Assembly (NCBI GenBank): GCA_903896015.1
Contig: CAITWF010000007.1
Span: 1 to 59,852, forward strand
DNA length: 59,852 nt
Source of the DNA: an uncultured Opitutia bacterium
Lineage (GTDB): Bacteria; Verrucomicrobiota; Verrucomicrobiia; Opitutales; Opitutaceae
Direction of reading: 5' to 3'
Each line of letters begins with the position of its first letter. The first letter of the stretch is position 1. Both the position numbers and the translations under genes were made by a program. Of the stretch, positions 16,459 through 27,079 are shown in pieces. The notes under the pieces were generated by a model. It did no database searches. It was given only the letters and a program-made list of their open reading frames with translations, and had not been told where the DNA came from.

Positions 16459-17229
16459 GTGTGGCTCCTGCTTGTCACTGCACTGGCCGGCAAAGTCGCC
16501 GCCGTCCTCATCAGCTCGTCCTCGCCCGCGACCGCACTCGTACTCTGGTTTGGGCCCGATGCGTTGCTCGCCTACCACCTGTTCGTGCCGCGGGCACAGG
16601 GATTGGTGCGCATGCAGCGGCGCTTCAAAACTGCGCACCGCGAAGTGTGGCTCACGATTGATGACGGTCCTGATCCGGAGGACACGCCACGCATTCTCGC
16701 CCTGCTGGCGGCGCACGACGCGCGCGCGACATTTTTTGTGATCGGGGAAATTGCCGCCCGCCATCCTGCGCTGCTGCAGTCGATCGCCGCCGCCGGGCAC
16801 GAAGTGGCCCATCACACGCACACGCATCCACTCGCGAGCTTTTGGTGCGCCTCGCCGGCCAGCGTGCAACGCGAACTCGACGCGGGCTTGGCGGCGCTGC
16901 GCGCCGGTGGCGTGAGGCCGACGCGATTCCGCCCACCCGCTGGCATCAAGAGTCTCTGGCTCGCGTCGGCGCTGCGCGCCCGCGGCCTCGCGTGCATCGG
17001 CTGGAGTGCGCGCGGATTGGAACGCCGGCCCGGCGACGCCGAAGCCGTGGCGGTCCGGGCCACCCGCGACCTTGCTCCCGGCGCAATTTTATTGCTGCAC
17101 GAAGGCCCGCGGATTCCCGCGGCCATCCGCGTCGATGCGATCCGCCGCGTCCTCGAACGATTGCGCGCGCTGGGCTACCGTTGTGTCGTGCCTTGCGCAG
17201 ACCCACTCAAGGAACCGCCGGCCCGATGA
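16459..17229 (+). CDS. polysaccharide deacetylase family protein (NodB-like)
   Basis: This 256-residue protein starts with GTG and has an N-terminal membrane segment. The NodB homology domain begins with LTIDDGPDPEDTPRIL (metal-binding Asp-Asp) and continues with ATFFVIGE, HHTHTHPLASFW (metal-binding histidines), FRPPAG and LLLHEGPR. Such enzymes remove N- or O-acetyl groups from peptidoglycan, chitin-like polymers or membrane glycans. It follows the PagL-like gene by 13 bases and probably shares its transcript, suggesting joint envelope remodelling. The 3' end overlaps the convergent PAP2 gene by 23 bases. Confidence 0.85.
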   Translation: MWLLLVTALAGKVAAVLISSSSPATALVLWFGPDALLAYHLFVPRAQGLVRMQRRFKTAHREVWLTIDDGPDPEDTPRILALLAAHDARATFFVIGEIAARHPALLQSIAAAGHEVAHHTHTHPLASFWCASPASVQRELDAGLAALRAGGVRPTRFRPPAGIKSLWLASALRARGLACIGWSARGLERRPGDAEAVAVRATRDLAPGAILLLHEGPRIPAAIRVDAIRRVLERLRALGYRCVVPCADPLKEPPAR

Positions 17230-17911
17230 TTTTAGCGGGGCCCGAAAAAGCCCGAAGCAAACGCACCTGCGCAGCCGCGACCACTGCCCCAAGTACTATT
17301 CCGCCAAGCACGTCGAGCGCGACATGCTGGCGGATCGCGACAGTGGAAAACAAAATCCCCCCGCACCACAGCCAGTTCAGCATGCGCGCTGCTCCGCTCG
17401 CGCCCATCTGCCGCAACACCCGCGCGAGCCAGACCGCGCTGAAGACCGCGAAGGCCACATGGAGGGAAGGACACGCATTGCCCGACGCATCGACCGACTT
17501 AAGAAACCCAAACGCCGCATGCTGCGACCAGTCCACGTCGGGCTGCGGCACTGCGGTCGGCCAGAAAAGAAAACAACCAAGGCCGATCACGCTGAGCGTC
17601 GCAGCGGCCAGTCCATAGGTCACGAGTTCACACCGGTCGATCAGCAACGCGGGCGCCAGTGACACGTAGAACCACAGCGAAAGATAAAGCGGCAGCGCCT
17701 CGGGCCAGAAACTGACGTGCCGATCGATCGCGATGAGCGGCATCTCCGTGACTGGAAAGAGCGGGTGTCGGAGCAACCAGAAATACGCCGCAAAGAACGC
17801 GGCCATACCGAGCACGGTGCCGAGCATTTTGACGAGCCACCACCTGAGCAACCGCTCACCGACCTGCCGAAGCCAGCCAATATCGGGTGGGCGCGAGCGT
17901 CGCTTTTCCAT
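17207..17911 (-). CDS. PAP2-superfamily membrane phosphatase
   Basis: This 234-residue protein has about six membrane spans and two PAP2 signature blocks: GNACPSLHVAFA (the PSxH motif) and IRQHVALDVLGG (HxxxD motif). PAP2 enzymes dephosphorylate lipid phosphates such as phosphatidic acid or undecaprenyl diphosphate, and related enzymes transfer head groups between lipids. It is convergent with the polysaccharide deacetylase gene and divergent from the ABC transporter at 18116. The 204-base divergent gap probably holds promoters for both, but none could be assigned with confidence. Confidence 0.82.
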   Translation of the reverse strand: MEKRRSRPPDIGWLRQVGERLLRWWLVKMLGTVLGMAAFFAAYFWLLRHPLFPVTEMPLIAIDRHVSFWPEALPLYLSLWFYVSLAPALLIDRCELVTYGLAAATLSVIGLGCFLFWPTAVPQPDVDWSQHAAFGFLKSVDASGNACPSLHVAFAVFSAVWLARVLRQMGASGAARMLNWLWCGGILFSTVAIRQHVALDVLGGIVLGAVVAAAQVRLLRAFSGPAKIIGPAVP

Positions 17912-18115
17912 GAAAACACCTCAGTAGGCGGGCACCGCGCCGCCACCGCAAGAAGCAACCCGCTCCAGGCGAAGCGCCGGACCGGCTCCCCGTGCCCGGG
18001 TTGGTTTGGCCCCGCGGTGCTGCACAACTTCTGTTCTCTGCCCGTTTTCGCGCCGCGCCCGCGCCGCGCTTTACACCACGGGAAAAACGCAGTCCGCTTC
18101 GGTCCCCTCCCGCGC

Positions 18116-19038
<923 letters not shown>

Positions 19039-19042
<4 letters not shown>

Positions 19043-20388
19043 ACGCCTTCGCCGCGCACCTGGCGCTCTCGCTTCGCCTCCACTTCCGCAACCGCATCGC
19101 GCTGATTTATGGCTATCTTTTCCCGCTGATCTATCTCGCGGCGTTTGCCGTGCTGTATCGGCACGAAAAAATCCCACTGCTGCGCCACATGGGCGAACTG
19201 CTCACCGTGAGTGTGCTCGGCGGCGCATGCTTCGGATTGCCGACGACGCTCGTCAGCGAACGCGAGCGCGGCGTCTGGCGCCGTTACCGCGTCGCCCCCG
19301 TGGCCACCCGGTCGCTCGTGCTCAGCACTGTGCTCGCGCGCTTCGCAATCCTCCTGAGCGCCGGTGCGCTGCAACTCGCCGTCGCGTTTGCCGTGGGCAT
19401 GACTGCACCGGCGAATCCGCTCGGGCTTTGGATCGCGTTTTCCGCCGTGTCGTTTGCCTTCATCGGACTCGGACTCGTCATCGCCACGCTCGCCGACACC
19501 GTCGTCGCCGTGCAGGCTCTCGGCCAGTGCATCTTTCTGCCGATGCTTGTGATCGGCGGAGTGGCTGTGCCGCTCGCGAGTCTGCCGGGTTTCGCACAGC
19601 ACATCTCGGCGTTCTTTCCGGGGCGCTACGCCGTTGAAGCTCTGCAAGCCTGCGTTTCAGGCTCCGGCCTCAGCGGAGCGCGATTCAGCCTTGCCGCGCT
19701 TCTCGCCATCGGCACCGCCGCCAGCTGCGCCGGAACCAAGCTTTTTCGCTGGCACGCGCAACAGCGCTTTGCCGATCGCGCTGGCAAACTCTGGCTCGCC
19801 GCCGTCCTCGCAGTCTGGATCGCGATCGGTTACGCGGCGGAAACGCGCGGCCGCATCGCGCCGTCCACAATCACCGAAACGGCGCCCGCGCCCGCCGTCG
19901 TCGATCCGCCGTGGAAAAAAATCACCTCCCGAGACATCGCCGAATTTAATTTCAACTTGCCCTCGGACGAGGGCGTCGTTGCGCCGATGGCGCCGCCCGA
20001 TGAGGAACCACCCGACGAATGGGCGCGCGGCGTCGCGATCGTGCGCGAGAAACTTCCCGCGTGGCGTCCCGGGCTCGACACCGACGAGGTGCAGCGCGTG
20101 CGCAACCTGCTCTGCGTCGCCGCCGTGCCCGACGCCGTGCAGCACCCGCTGGAACGCTACCTGCCGCGTGTCGTCTTCGATCACCTCATCGCGACGCACG
20201 AAAAAACCGACCTGATCAAAATCCTCGCGTGGATCGCGCAGCATCCGGAGGACGGTGCGGTGGTCACCGACCTCACCGCTGTCGGTTTCGATCTGCCGTT
20301 CAGCGGAGATTCCTATATTATCCGCGAGCGCGAAATGCTCTACGCGCTGAAATTTATAGCGCGGCTCACGGGGCGAAAGCCCGAATAG
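19039..20388 (+). CDS. ABC-2 type permease with an unusual C-terminal extension
   Basis: Residues 1-about 240 form an ABC-2 permease with six spans; the cytoplasmic loop carries the VSERERGVWRRYRVAP motif. After an additional span (LWLAAVLAVWIAIGYAAE, near residue 255) there is a roughly 180-residue soluble, acidic and proline-containing tail (PPDEEPPDEWARG, then an alpha-helical region ending in LARLTGRKPE-like sequence). The tail has no motif I recognise. The product would pair with the ATPase encoded just upstream. The tail would lie on one face of the membrane and could be a periplasmic partner domain fused to the permease. Confidence 0.82.
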
Positions 20389-20391
20389 CGA

Positions 20392-20414
20392 AGCGCCGTG
20401 GCACTCACGGCGCT
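20392..20414. terminator. bidirectional hairpin between convergent genes
   Basis: AGCGCCGTG-GCACT-CACGGCGCT is a perfect 9-base-pair stem with a 5-base loop. It begins 4 bases after the permease stop codon and covers the last codons of the convergent lactonase gene. No T-run follows, but the position and strength fit a shared transcription end. Confidence 0.6.
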
Positions 20415-21550
20415 GGCACAAAGACCGCGCACACCGGCGTCGGCACGGCGACCATCCCGCCCGACGCAGTAAGTCGGCCGGTCGCACCATCGATCCGAAA
20501 GATCGCCACGTCGCCTGAGTCTTGATTCTCAGCCAGCAGCCACGCACCCGTCGGGTCGAGTGCAAAGTGGCGCGGGGTGCTGCCGCGCGTCGAGTGCGTT
20601 TCCAAAAGCGCAAGTCGACCCGTCGCCGGATCGAGCGCGAAAACCGCGATCGAATTCTGCCCGCGGTTCGACCCGTAGAGAAATCGTCCGCTCGGATGCA
20701 CCGCTATTTCCGCCGTACTGACTCCCGCTTCCACCCGCTGGCCGGGCGACAAAGTTGAAATCGTTTGCAGCTCGGTCAGCGCTCCGCGCGCAGCGTCGTA
20801 GCCAAACACCGCCACCGTGCAGAGCATCTCGTTGATCACGTAAACAAATTTTCCATTCGGGTGAAAAGCGAGGTGCCGCGGCCCCGAACCCGGCGGCAGC
20901 GCTGCAAACGCCGGGTCATTCGCGGTGAGTTTCGCCGCGGCGGAGTCGAGTCGGTAGACAAACACGCGATCGAGCCCGAGATCCGCGGCAAGCACGAATC
21001 GATTGCCGGGCGCCGCGTAAATCGAGTGCGCGTGCGGACCGCTCTGCCGCGCCGGATTCACACTCGATCCGGCGTGCTGAATAGACGTCCCCACCGCACC
21101 GAGTCGTCCGTCGCTTTCCAGCGCGATCGACTCGATACTGCCGCTCCCGTAGTTGGCGACGAACACGCACAGCCCCTCGCGATCGACGTTCACGTGACAC
21201 GGCCCGGCGCCGCCGACAGTCTGCTGGTTGAGCAACGTGAGTGCGCCAGTCTTCGCCGCGATCGCATAGGCGCTGACGCCCGTATTCGGCGTGCGCTGCG
21301 GGTCGCTGCTTTCGTCGACGGCATAAAGGATTTTTCTATTTGGATGCAGCGCGAGGAACGAGGCGTCCTTCGCTTCGATCGCAAGTTCGGCGGCGCCAAG
21401 CCGGCCCGTGGCGGCGTCAAAGCGCGCGCGGTAGATTCCGTGGCTCCTGTTTTTCGAGTAGGTGCCGAAGTAGACGAAAAAATCTCGCGGCGCAGCGGCG
21501 ACCGTTCCGAGTGTCGCGCAGATCAGCAGGAATGTGATGCAGTTTTGCAT
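20405..21550 (-). CDS. lactonase-family seven-bladed beta-propeller protein
   Basis: This 381-residue protein has a signal peptide (MQNCITFLLICATLGTVAAA) and repeated propeller blades with the pattern xxxHPNGKFVYVIN, VHPSGRFLYGSNRG and FALDPTGAWLLAEN. This matches the lactonase family (PF10282), which includes 6-phosphogluconolactonase (Pgl) of E. coli. The export signal argues against a cytoplasmic pentose-phosphate role, so a periplasmic sugar-lactone hydrolase is more likely. The next minus-strand gene upstream encodes a PQQ-type sugar dehydrogenase, whose lactone product could be the substrate. That pairing is an inference from position. Confidence 0.82.
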   Translation of the reverse strand: MQNCITFLLICATLGTVAAAPRDFFVYFGTYSKNRSHGIYRARFDAATGRLGAAELAIEAKDASFLALHPNRKILYAVDESSDPQRTPNTGVSAYAIAAKTGALTLLNQQTVGGAGPCHVNVDREGLCVFVANYGSGSIESIALESDGRLGAVGTSIQHAGSSVNPARQSGPHAHSIYAAPGNRFVLAADLGLDRVFVYRLDSAAAKLTANDPAFAALPPGSGPRHLAFHPNGKFVYVINEMLCTVAVFGYDAARGALTELQTISTLSPGQRVEAGVSTAEIAVHPSGRFLYGSNRGQNSIAVFALDPATGRLALLETHSTRGSTPRHFALDPTGAWLLAENQDSGDVAIFRIDGATGRLTASGGMVAVPTPVCAVFVPAP

Positions 21551-21569
21551 GGAAAAAAATTAGCGCGCG

Positions 21570-23189
21570 TCACCACGCCAGTTCGAGGATGCGGCCGGGA
21601 CTTTGCGGCCGGTGCGACTCGGTGCCGAGCGCGCGGGTGTATTCGAGGACGTAAAGCTTTTTGCCGACCTGCAGCAGATCGAGCGGCCGCGCGACCGGGG
21701 CGAGAAAAGTTTCGGTGCGCACCTCGGGCACGCCGGCGGCGTTGCGCCGGATGTCGAGGGTCAGGAGGTCATAGCCCACATCGGGGCTCTTAATGAGATT
21801 GCCAAAGCGGCCCATCAAAAATTTCCCGCGCAGTGCCACGGGAAAATCTGGGCCGCAAAACAGCAGCCCCGTCGGCGACGAGTGCGGGTTGAAGGTAGCT
21901 AGCGGCTTCGCTGGCGAGCCGCCGCCCGCCGGTCCGAAATTCCGAATCGCATGGACGAAAGCGAGCCCGGCCGGCGCGCGCGGTGAATTCGGGTAATAGA
22001 TCGTGTCGTCGTCGCCAAATTGGTAGGGGAAGCCGTAGTGTTTGCCGCGTTCGACGAGGTCGAGTTCCTCGGGCGCGTCAGCGTCGGGACCGTTCGCGGC
22101 ACTGAAAAGTTCGCCGCGATCGTTCCACGCGAAGGTCCAGGCATTGCGGATCCCGCGAGCGAACATTTCGATTTCGGGCGACACCGTGTTCGGATCGAGC
22201 CGCCACACGCCGGCGGTCAGCTCGGTTTCGCCACCTTTCCAGTAGATCGACTCGCTTTTGAAAATGCCTCCGTCGGTTTCGCCACCGTCGGTGCGCGCGC
22301 CGCTGCTCACATAGATCATGCCATCGGGGCCTTCGGCGATGTGGCTCACACCGTGATTATAGTAGTTGTTGCCCCAGGGATAACTCGTCCGCAGCCAGGC
22401 GTGCAGTTGCGTCGGCACACCAGTGTCGTCGAGCGGCGCCGAGCGATAAATCACAACACGGTTCACATGCCACGGTCGCTCGGCCACGCGCTGATTTGTC
22501 ACCAGATAAAACCGCTTCTTCGAATCGATCGTCATGCCCAGCGCATCGATCCCGCCGGCCGAAAGATCGGCGTAGTCTCTTGCGGCGAGGATGCGCGCGA
22601 GGTTGCCGGTCGCGGGCTCGAGCCGGTAGAGATCGCCGACGTTGTTGAGGACGAGAATCCAGTTCACGCCCGGCATGGTCGCAAGGCGGACACCATGCAC
22701 CGGCAGGCGCACGACTTCGCGAATCGAAAAACCCGCCGGCGGCTTCGGCAGCGGTTCAAAAGGATCCGATCGATCGGGATCTGTGGCGGCGATCGTGGCG
22801 CGCACGGCGGCGACTTCGGCGGGCGCGACGGGCTCGGCGGCGTTGCCCCACGCACTGCGCACATAGGTGAGGATGTCGGCGACGCGCGCGTCGTCGTCCG
22901 TGCCGACGGGCGGTGGCATCACGCCTTGAAATTCGGTGCCGTTGACGACGACCCGGCCGCTCGTGCCCTGGAGCGCGATGCGGATGCTGCGGTCCTTGTC
23001 GGCCAACAGGTAATCAGAGCGTGCGAGCGACGGAAAAATCCCGTGCAAGCCCTCGCCGTTCGCTTGGTGGCAGGGCGCACAGGAAATTTGAAATGCGGTG
23101 CGTCCGCGTTCGGCCGACGACTGTGCCGCCACGGACACGGCGAATAAGACAAGGCCCATCGCAAACGCGACAGTGGGTCGGGGTATCAT
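21570..23189 (-). CDS. cytochrome c / PQQ-type sugar dehydrogenase fusion
   Basis: This 539-residue exported protein has a signal peptide, then a cytochrome c domain with a haem-binding CAPCH motif near residue 37 and the distal ligand likely in GVMPPPVG. A long beta-propeller domain follows, containing NNYYNHGVSHIAEGPDGMIY, RGIRNAWTFAW and FNPHSSPTGLLF. The propeller resembles soluble glucose/sorbosone dehydrogenases that use PQQ. It probably oxidises a sugar or alcohol in the periplasm and passes electrons to its own haem. The lactonase gene lies 19 bases downstream on the same strand, suggesting an oxidation-hydrolysis pair. The cofactor is inferred from the fold. Confidence 0.82.
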   Translation of the reverse strand: MIPRPTVAFAMGLVLFAVSVAAQSSAERGRTAFQISCAPCHQANGEGLHGIFPSLARSDYLLADKDRSIRIALQGTSGRVVVNGTEFQGVMPPPVGTDDDARVADILTYVRSAWGNAAEPVAPAEVAAVRATIAATDPDRSDPFEPLPKPPAGFSIREVVRLPVHGVRLATMPGVNWILVLNNVGDLYRLEPATGNLARILAARDYADLSAGGIDALGMTIDSKKRFYLVTNQRVAERPWHVNRVVIYRSAPLDDTGVPTQLHAWLRTSYPWGNNYYNHGVSHIAEGPDGMIYVSSGARTDGGETDGGIFKSESIYWKGGETELTAGVWRLDPNTVSPEIEMFARGIRNAWTFAWNDRGELFSAANGPDADAPEELDLVERGKHYGFPYQFGDDDTIYYPNSPRAPAGLAFVHAIRNFGPAGGGSPAKPLATFNPHSSPTGLLFCGPDFPVALRGKFLMGRFGNLIKSPDVGYDLLTLDIRRNAAGVPEVRTETFLAPVARPLDLLQVGKKLYVLEYTRALGTESHRPQSPGRILELAW

Positions 23190-23426
23190 GGGGAGCCGCG
23201 CAGCGTGAGAAAGCCGCGCCCGTTGCGCAAGGCATCGCTGAAAGGTCGAGCCTTCTACGCCTCACCGACGAGGCGACGCTCCCACAACGACCATCGTGCG
23301 CAAAATCTGCTCACTCGATCGCGGATTTGCGCAATCTCTGCGCGAAACCAGAGGCAAAACAGGGCGTCTGCGATATCGCGCAACCGATGCGCCGCGAGTG
23401 CGACTTACACGATCAACTCCCCTCAC

Positions 23427-24020
23427 ATGATTACATCACTTAATAACATCCCCTCTGCGGCCCGCGCCACGCGCTCGCGGCTGTTCTCGCTCCTGTCCGT
23501 CTTCGCCGTCCTGTGCGCCTTCGCCAGCGCGGCTCTCGCCCAAGAAGATCCCAACGCCGCCAATAACGCCAACGGCAACGGCCGCCAGCGCCGTGGTCAG
23601 AACGGCGGCGGAAATTTCGATCCCGCGCAGATGCAGCAACAAATGATGGATCGGATGCGCGAGCAGCTCGGCGTGACCGACGACGCCGAGTGGAAAATCA
23701 TCACCGATCGCGTCACGGCCGTCAGCGATTTGCGGCGCGCCACCGGTGGTGGTGGCGGCTTTGGCGGCATGCGCGGCGGCCAAGGCGGTCAGCAAGGCGG
23801 CGGTCGGCGCGGCAACGCCGCTGCCAACCCCGAGCAGGACGCACTCCGCCAGGCCATCACCGACAAACTCCCCGACGCCGAAATCAAAGCGCGACTCGAT
23901 CGCTTCCGCGAAGTCCGCAAGGCCAACGAGGAAAAACTCGCCAAAGCCCAAGAAGACCTGCGCGCCGTGCTCAACGTCCGCCAAGAAGCCGTCGCGGTGA
24001 TGTTCGGCCTGCTGCCCTGA
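23427..24020 (+). CDS. exported Gly/Gln/Arg-rich protein at the head of the type II secretion operon
   Basis: This 197-residue protein has a signal peptide (LFSLLSVFAVLCAFASAALA, then Q). Low-complexity regions follow (NGNGRQRRGQNGGG and a GGGGGFGGMRGGQGG stretch), separated by a helical segment MQQQMMDRMREQLGVTDDAEW, and it ends in a charged helical region of about 60 residues (RFREVRKANEEKLAKAQEDL). It has no motif I recognise. It ends 4 bases before gspE, so it is translated in the secretion operon and may be an accessory periplasmic component. The 237-base region 23190-23426 upstream is the divergent promoter region and shows a 10-base palindrome GCGATATCGC at 23370-23379 but no certain promoter. 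Confidence 0.7.
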   Translation: MITSLNNIPSAARATRSRLFSLLSVFAVLCAFASAALAQEDPNAANNANGNGRQRRGQNGGGNFDPAQMQQQMMDRMREQLGVTDDAEWKIITDRVTAVSDLRRATGGGGGFGGMRGGQGGQQGGGRRGNAAANPEQDALRQAITDKLPDAEIKARLDRFREVRKANEEKLAKAQEDLRAVLNVRQEAVAVMFGLLP

Positions 24021-24024
24021 CCCC

Positions 24025-25788
24025 GTGCCGACCGCAACGCCTCCCCCTCTGGCGGGCAACGGAACCCTCCCCGAGCTGCTGAGCCGCATGATTGCGGAAC
24101 GGCAGCTCACCGAGACCGACGCCCGCAGTTACCTCGCCCGCCATCCCGCCGCCGACGCGCTGAACGAAGAGCGCGTCCTGCGCTGGCTTGCGAAGGAATA
24201 CGGCGTCGGCTTCACCGCGCTCGATGAGGTCGAGCCCGACAAGCAGGTGTTATCGCTTTTCCCCGCGCGCCTTCTTCTGCGGGACGAACTGCTCCCGCTC
24301 CGTCGCGTCGACAACGAAATTGAAATCGCGACGAGCCGCCTTTTCGCCACGCATGGCCTCGACGGCCTCAAGGCCCTGACTGGTCTCCGCCTGCGCCCCG
24401 TGCTCGCCACGGCCGAAGTGATCGGCCGCGAAATGAAAAAACGCCTCGGCGTCGGCGCCGACACGATCGATACGCTCGACGACGCCGCCGGCCTTCAGGT
24501 CGTCGACGAAAACGGCCGCGAGGACAACAATCTGGATGAGGCCGCCGAAGACGCGTCGATCATCCGCTTCGTCAACCAAATCCTGAAGGACGCGATCGAA
24601 CTGCGCGCCTCGGACGTGCATCTCGAACCCTTCGAGGACGAATTGCGCATCCGCTACCGCATCGACGGCGTCCTCCAGGAAGTCCCCGTGCCCGCGCAGA
24701 TCAAACGCTTCCAGCCCGCGATCGTCGCGCGCGTCAAAATCCTCTCGCACCTCAACATCGCCGAAAAACGCCTCCCGCAGGACGGCCGCATCAAGGTTCG
24801 CATCGAGGATGCCGAAGTCGACATCCGCGTCTCGATCATCCCGATGCTCCACGGCGAAGCGGTCGTCATGCGTTTGCTCAGGCAAAACTCGAAACTCCGC
24901 GGCGCGAGCGATCTCGGCATGAATGAGCGCGAACTCACCTGCCTGCGACGCGTGCTTCAGTTGCCGCACGGCATCGTGCTCGTCACCGGCCCGACCGGCT
25001 CCGGCAAAACCTCGACTCTCTACACCGCGCTCAACGAGATCAACGACTCTGAGCGCAAGATCGTCACGATCGAAGATCCCGTGGAGTATCAGCTGAAGGG
25101 CGTGAATCAGATTCAGGTTTCGGAAAAGTCCGGCCTCACGTTCGCCCGCGGCCTCCGCTCGATTCTCCGGCACGATCCCGATGTCGTGCTCATCGGTGAA
25201 ATCCGCGACCAGGAAACCGCGCAGATCGCCGTGCAGGCGTCGCTCACCGGCCACTTGGTTTTCTCCACGCTTCACACCAACGACGCCGCGGGTGCCCTTA
25301 CGCGCCTCGTCGACATGGGTGTCGAGCCGTATCTCGTCGCCTCCTCGCTCGAAGCCGTGCTCGCGCAACGACTCGTCCGCCTCCTTTGCCCGCACTGCCG
25401 CCAAGTCGATACCACACCCGAGGCGCGCGACTACAAGGTGAAGCTCGGCATCAAGCCCGAGACCAAAGTCTATCGCGCCGTCGGCTGCCGCGAGTGCCGC
25501 AACACCGGCTACCACGGCCGCCGCGCGATCTTCGAGTGGATGGATTCGAGCAGCGAAATCCGCTCCCTCATTTTGCGCAACGCTTCGACCGACGCGATTC
25601 GCGACTGCGCGCGCCGCGCCGGCATGAAGACGCTCGCCGAGGACGGCCGCCGCCTTGTCGAGGAGGGCGTCACCACCATCGAGGAAGTGCTGAGCGTCAC
25701 GACGGTGCATGAAATGGAGCCCGTCGCGCCTGCGGCCGCACCCCGCGCGCCCGCCGCCGACGCCCCGCTCCCGCGCGCGTTAATCTGA
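24025..25788 (+). CDS. gspE: type II secretion ATPase GspE
   Basis: This 587-residue protein has the N1 domain followed by the hexameric secretion ATPase core: Walker A GPTGSGKTS, Asp box EDPVEYQLKG, Walker B in DPDVVLIGEIRDQETA and the His box TGHLVFSTLHTNDAA. The zinc-binding tetracysteine near the C-terminus is intact (LLCPHC ... GCRECRNTGYHGR). It powers pseudopilus assembly at the inner membrane. The annotated start is GTG at 24025, 4 bases after the upstream stop; an in-frame ATG at 24088 is possible. The GspF gene follows 13 bases later. Confidence 0.95.
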   Translation: MPTATPPPLAGNGTLPELLSRMIAERQLTETDARSYLARHPAADALNEERVLRWLAKEYGVGFTALDEVEPDKQVLSLFPARLLLRDELLPLRRVDNEIEIATSRLFATHGLDGLKALTGLRLRPVLATAEVIGREMKKRLGVGADTIDTLDDAAGLQVVDENGREDNNLDEAAEDASIIRFVNQILKDAIELRASDVHLEPFEDELRIRYRIDGVLQEVPVPAQIKRFQPAIVARVKILSHLNIAEKRLPQDGRIKVRIEDAEVDIRVSIIPMLHGEAVVMRLLRQNSKLRGASDLGMNERELTCLRRVLQLPHGIVLVTGPTGSGKTSTLYTALNEINDSERKIVTIEDPVEYQLKGVNQIQVSEKSGLTFARGLRSILRHDPDVVLIGEIRDQETAQIAVQASLTGHLVFSTLHTNDAAGALTRLVDMGVEPYLVASSLEAVLAQRLVRLLCPHCRQVDTTPEARDYKVKLGIKPETKVYRAVGCRECRNTGYHGRRAIFEWMDSSSEIRSLILRNASTDAIRDCARRAGMKTLAEDGRRLVEEGVTTIEEVLSVTTVHEMEPVAPAAAPRAPAADAPLPRALI

Positions 25789-25801
25789 TTTAGCCACCCC
25801 G

Positions 25802-27070
25802 ATGCCCCAATTCGCCTACAAGGCCATGCAACACGACGGCGTGCTGACCGAAGGATTTCTCGATGCAAGCAACCGCCACGAGGCGATGCGCCAAGTTGAG
25901 CAACGCGGCTTCCGCCCAATCAAGATCTCGGAATCTGCCAGCGGGGCTGCCGCGAAAAAGCCCGCCGGGGTAACTGGCTCCGACGCCTCCGCCGCGGGCG
26001 GGTTGCCGAAATTCTCCCTCGGTGGCGCCAAGAAGATTACCGCGCGGATGCTCGAGAACTTCACGCGCCTGCTCTCCAGTCTGCTGGCGGCGGGCGTGCC
26101 CTTCAGCCGGGCGCTGCAAATTCTCGTGCGCGAGGCGGCCGAGCCCGTCGCGAAAGCCAAGTGGAAAGAACTACACGATCTCGTGATCGACGGCATGTCG
26201 CTCTCGAACGCGATGGCGCGATCACCGGAGACGTTTCCGCGCGTCTACGTCGCGATGGTCGAAGCTGGCGAGACCGGTGGTTTCCTCGATCTCGTGCTCG
26301 CACAGATCGCCGACTTTCAGGCGCGTGAGAAGGAGCTGAAGTCGAAGGTGCTCACCGCGCTGATGTATCCGATGATCCTCCTCGTGCTGGCAGTCGGCGT
26401 GCTGATTTTCCTGCTGGTATTTTTCATCCCGCGTTTCCAGCTCGTGTTCCAAGGCTTCAACGCCGAACTCCCGATCATCACGCAGATTATCGTGAAGACG
26501 AGCGAGCTCGTGCGCGGCTACGGACTGTTCCTGGTGGCCGGCATTGCGATTGGCGGGTTCTTTGCGCGGACCTGGTTCAAATCCGAAAAGGGCAAGCGCG
26601 CCATGGAAGGCCTGCTGCTGAAACTCCCTCTGATCGGACCGCTGATTGCGCAGTTTGCGATGGCTCGTTTCTGCCGGATGCTGGGCACGCTGCTGCAAGC
26701 CGGCGTCCCGCTCATCAACGCGCTCAACGTCTCGCGCCGTTCGATCGGCAACCAGGTCTTGATCGACGCCGTCTCCGAATCGATCGATCGCGTCAAGGAG
26801 GGCAAGCCGCTGGGCACGAGTCTTGCGCAAAACCGCTCCCTCTTTCCGGGCGCGATCGTCGAGATGATTTCGGTCGCCGAGGAAAGCGGCAAACTCGACG
26901 TCGAGCTGATGCGCATCGCCAACGTTACCGAGGGCGACCTCGATCGCGAGCTCAAGGCCGTCGTCGCGCTTGCGGAGCCGGTCATGCTCTTCGTCATCGC
27001 GGCCTTCATCGGCACGATCTTCATCGGCATGGTGCTCCCGATCTTCTCGCTCCAGGACCACATCAAATAA
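25802..27070 (+). CDS. gspF: type II secretion inner-membrane protein GspF
   Basis: This 422-residue protein has two T2SSF cytoplasmic domains. The first contains FTRLLSSLLAAGVPFSRALQ, VMVEAGETGG-like AMVEAGETGGFLD and a span around residue 195; the second contains FCRMLGTLLQAGVPLINALN, ISVAEESGKLD and a final span near residue 400. It is the platform protein that connects the GspE ATPase to pseudopilin polymerisation. A poorly conserved Ala/Gly-rich linker lies near residues 45-75. It sits between gspE and the pseudopilin genes in the expected order. Confidence 0.95.
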   Translation: MPQFAYKAMQHDGVLTEGFLDASNRHEAMRQVEQRGFRPIKISESASGAAAKKPAGVTGSDASAAGGLPKFSLGGAKKITARMLENFTRLLSSLLAAGVPFSRALQILVREAAEPVAKAKWKELHDLVIDGMSLSNAMARSPETFPRVYVAMVEAGETGGFLDLVLAQIADFQAREKELKSKVLTALMYPMILLVLAVGVLIFLLVFFIPRFQLVFQGFNAELPIITQIIVKTSELVRGYGLFLVAGIAIGGFFARTWFKSEKGKRAMEGLLLKLPLIGPLIAQFAMARFCRMLGTLLQAGVPLINALNVSRRSIGNQVLIDAVSESIDRVKEGKPLGTSLAQNRSLFPGAIVEMISVAEESGKLDVELMRIANVTEGDLDRELKAVVALAEPVMLFVIAAFIGTIFIGMVLPIFSLQDHIK

Positions 27071-27079
27071 TTTTCCTCC

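Noticed and set aside
23190-23426. A sigma-54 promoter for the secretion operon, expected because an NtrC-type regulator is nearby.
   Set aside because: No GG-N10-GC element with a recognisable TGGCAC/TTGCW context was found in the region.
24250-25710. Long open frame of 486 codons on the minus strand opposite gspE, and similar ones at 123-1679, 29569-31116 and 54773-56434.
   Set aside because: High GC third positions remove stop codons on the opposite strand. The translations are rich in Arg/Ala/Asp and show no family motifs, while the plus-strand genes are clear.
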